Made by a program: the position numbers and the translations under genes. The notes beneath the pieces are model-generated. The model searched no databases. It was given only the letters and a program-made list of their open reading frames with translations, and was not told the DNA's origin. From the NCBI GenBank assembly GCA_964634605.1, contig CAZWLJ010000071.1, positions 1-8,292 on the forward strand: a DNA stretch of 8,292 nucleotides, given 5' to 3'. The stretch comes from UPXZ01 sp964634605 (GTDB taxonomy: Bacteria; Bacteroidota; Bacteroidia; Bacteroidales; Paludibacteraceae). Shown piece by piece: positions 6,567-8,292 of this stretch; the stretch's first letter is position 1; every line of letters starts with the position of its first letter.

Positions 6567-8105
6567 ATGGATGAGGAAAAATTAAAACTAATCATGGACC
6601 GACTCCCGTTTCCCGTTTTTGATTTGCTTAACACACTCAAAAGTAATTGGGCAAATGAAGCAATTGACATTCATGCTCCTTTCAGCAGCAGTCAGTGGGA
6701 TGATGCCGGAATCTTCAAATTTGACAAAGGACTTGTACTGGTAAAAAACGATGCAGGTTTTCTTTATCTTGTACTGGATGTCATAGCTGACACTGTGGAT
6801 GATTCAACCGGAAGTAACAGAGATTATTTCTGGCTGAGTTTTGATGTGGACAAAAACAAGAGTATCACATCAAATGTAGATGTGAATTACGGTCTTTATC
6901 CAAATCAGCCACCGAAATTAGGCAGGCAATTCTATCTGGGCCCCGGCAGATGGACCGGGATTCTAAATTCCCCTTCCCCGTCGGGAGTGAAACTTGAGTT
7001 CTCAACCTCCGCGTACTCGGACATACCGCACAAAATCTGGAAATTCAAAATCCTGTTGTCTGAAATCGGAGTGAGTCTTGCACCGTTCCTGTATCCCATA
7101 TTGCACCCTGCTACACCCTATACCTATTTTGGTTTCAGGGTAAGATCGGTTACGCCTCATTTTGATTTTGATTATCCTAAAGATTTTTTCATGGATTTCA
7201 GAAGGTTAAAAAAACTGGAATTCTCAAGAAAGCCAAAGATTCCGTCCGATCAGTTAGGACCACTTATCGGCTCGGTAGGGTTAATCCCTTCAACAAAAAT
7301 TACAGGCGGAAGAGCTACCACAGCAAGCTCATACTATGTTCATGTTCAGAATGCGGCTTTTGGCGGCACTTTAAACCTGATCGGCAACCGGACTAAACTA
7401 TCCGCGCTATATGCTGCAGGAAACAGGAATTACATCGTTGAAATCAAACGACCGGGCGATACCGGTTTCTCACCGCTTGTGTCTGCCTGGACCAATTATG
7501 TCTGGAACGGAACAGATTATGTACTTGAATCATTTTCACTTACCGATGGCAAATACAAACTGCCTGATCCTGCACTTGATTTTTCGATCGACGATCTGCT
7601 GATTCAATTTTCGACCTACGGGCTGGCATCGGGTATTCATTCTGTCAAAGTATCGTTCTTTAACGGCGCAGGCACAACCGTGACCGAATCGCAAACTCTC
7701 GATCTGTTTATAGACAACCATCTGCCACTGACTGTCATCGAAAAGATTCTCCACGGCACGGCTGAAGTTTCCACCTGTGCTATTGAGGAAATTACCTCTG
7801 CAACCGACGGATTTACGTTCGAAATTACAGCTTCTGATCCGGAAGGCAATTTGCTGGATGTTAACTTCGTAGCTGAAGCAGGCAACGGAAGTTCCACTGT
7901 AGTTTACAACGAGAGTTATGATCTTTCAAAAGGGAACTGGACAGGCTTTTCAAACAAAATCGTTCCTTCCGGTTCTGTATGGAAACCACCCTTCCAGTGC
8001 TCGTACAATTTCAGGCTAAGCGCCCACGCACGAACTACAAATGGGTACAGTTATATCGGTTACACCTATTCATTTAAGGGACTTACCGTACTTATTAAAA
8101 AGTAA
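6567..8105 (+). CDS. Unrecognised protein with CBM9-like and Ig-like beta-sandwich domains, no signal peptide
   Basis: I do not recognise this 512-residue protein as a named family. Residues about 33-215 resemble a CBM9/DOMON-like beta-sandwich: SSSQWDDAGIFKFDKG (40-55), FLYLVLDVIADT (65-76), then DYFWLSFDVDKNKS (86-99), close to the 'DYF.l.fD.D' pattern of CBM9-type ligand sites. Residues about 220-390 form a Ser/Thr- and Gly-rich middle part. Residues about 390-512 contain a motif like an Ig or cadherin fold (TASDPEGNLLDV, 421-432). The start is firm: an in-frame TAA at 6558-6560 lies three codons upstream and no other in-frame ATG intervenes. The N-terminus (MDEEKLKLIMDRLPF) is charged, so there is no signal peptide, lipobox or membrane helix, and no type IX sorting domain at the end. 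It would stay in the cytosol or leave by an unusual route. It is a single-gene unit with its own terminator. Domain calls are inferred from pattern only. Confidence 0.85.
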   Translation: MDEEKLKLIMDRLPFPVFDLLNTLKSNWANEAIDIHAPFSSSQWDDAGIFKFDKGLVLVKNDAGFLYLVLDVIADTVDDSTGSNRDYFWLSFDVDKNKSITSNVDVNYGLYPNQPPKLGRQFYLGPGRWTGILNSPSPSGVKLEFSTSAYSDIPHKIWKFKILLSEIGVSLAPFLYPILHPATPYTYFGFRVRSVTPHFDFDYPKDFFMDFRRLKKLEFSRKPKIPSDQLGPLIGSVGLIPSTKITGGRATTASSYYVHVQNAAFGGTLNLIGNRTKLSALYAAGNRNYIVEIKRPGDTGFSPLVSAWTNYVWNGTDYVLESFSLTDGKYKLPDPALDFSIDDLLIQFSTYGLASGIHSVKVSFFNGAGTTVTESQTLDLFIDNHLPLTVIEKILHGTAEVSTCAIEEITSATDGFTFEITASDPEGNLLDVNFVAEAGNGSSTVVYNESYDLSKGNWTGFSNKIVPSGSVWKPPFQCSYNFRLSAHARTTNGYSYIGYTYSFKGLTVLIKK

Positions 8106-8124
8106 ATCCGAAGTATATCTACAA

Positions 8125-8159
8125 AAAAAACTGCACAACAACGGGTTGTGCAGTTTTTT
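8125..8159 (+). terminator. Rho-independent terminator after the CBM9-like gene
   Basis: A 9-bp stem, CTGCACAAC (8131-8139) with GTTGTGCAG (8145-8153), closes a 5-base loop and is extended by six A-T pairs (8125-8130 with 8154-8159). The T-run follows the stem directly. It begins 20 bases after the stop codon. The A-run on the other side means it could also act on minus-strand transcripts. Confidence 0.9.
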
Positions 8160-8292
8160 GTTATGATAGCATACCATCAATCTGTATTCCTTTCCGACCC
8201 GGATATGCCCTGTAATTGCTAAAAATCCCCCCTCCCCCGCTGGTCGCCGGGAAACAACGTTCGGCGTAGCCAATTAATTAATCCCGGCTCTT
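8160..8292. other. Right-edge intergenic region with a GC-rich, C-run patch
   Basis: No convincing gene. Positions about 8227-8266 are markedly richer in G+C than the rest of the intergenic DNA, with two adjacent runs of C (6 and 5), then GCTGGTCGCCGGG and GTTCGGCGTAGCC. On the minus strand one frame is open from the edge to a stop near 8219-8221, about 23 codons, rich in Gly and Arg. It could be the tail of an off-window gene but looks more like low-complexity or repeat DNA. Confidence 0.35.

Noticed and set aside
8070..8273. 67-codon minus-strand ORF overlapping the end of the CBM9-like gene and its terminator
   Set aside because: It would be read through a strong hairpin terminator and its composition is not protein-like.

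Overview
The window looks like chromosomal DNA from a member of the Bacteroidota, most likely Bacteroidales or Marinilabiliales. Three things support this. One gene encodes a DUF5020-type small outer-membrane barrel, a family known mainly from that phylum. Several promoter-like octamers match the Bacteroidota -7 consensus TAnnTTTG. Start codons follow A-rich leaders with no Shine-Dalgarno sequence. The intergenic DNA is long and AT-rich. Genus cannot be fixed from the sequence alone.

Layout from left to right. At 1-91 (minus) lies the first 30 codons of a CusA/CzcA-type RND heavy-metal efflux pump, cut by the window edge. At 92-387 is an intergenic stretch with a bulged inverted repeat (239-311) that may be a structured RNA. 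At 388-1650 (minus) is an Nramp-family Mn2+/Fe2+ importer. A 605-bp divergent intergenic region follows. At 2256-3539 (plus) is a UraA-type uracil permease. It converges on an operon read from the minus strand (5773 to 3743) that encodes a DUF5020/Tsx-like outer-membrane channel and an AzgA-type purine permease. The two convergent units share one strong bidirectional hairpin terminator. Next comes a divergent intergenic region of about 790 bp with a 19-bp palindrome. At 6567-8105 (plus) is a 512-residue protein that I do not recognise. It seems to be built of beta-sandwich domains, the first resembling CBM9, and it has no signal peptide. A strong terminator follows, then a short GC-rich tail.

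The centre of the window reads as a nucleobase salvage cluster. The outer-membrane barrel would let nucleosides or nucleobases into the periplasm, and AzgA and UraA would carry purines and uracil across the inner membrane by proton symport. The left part concerns metals: an importer (Nramp) next to an exporter (RND). I found no mobile element, tRNA, rRNA or CRISPR array. The best candidates for something undescribed are the cytosolic CBM9-like protein, the switch-like inverted repeat at 239-311, and the pairing of a Tsx-like barrel with a purine permease.
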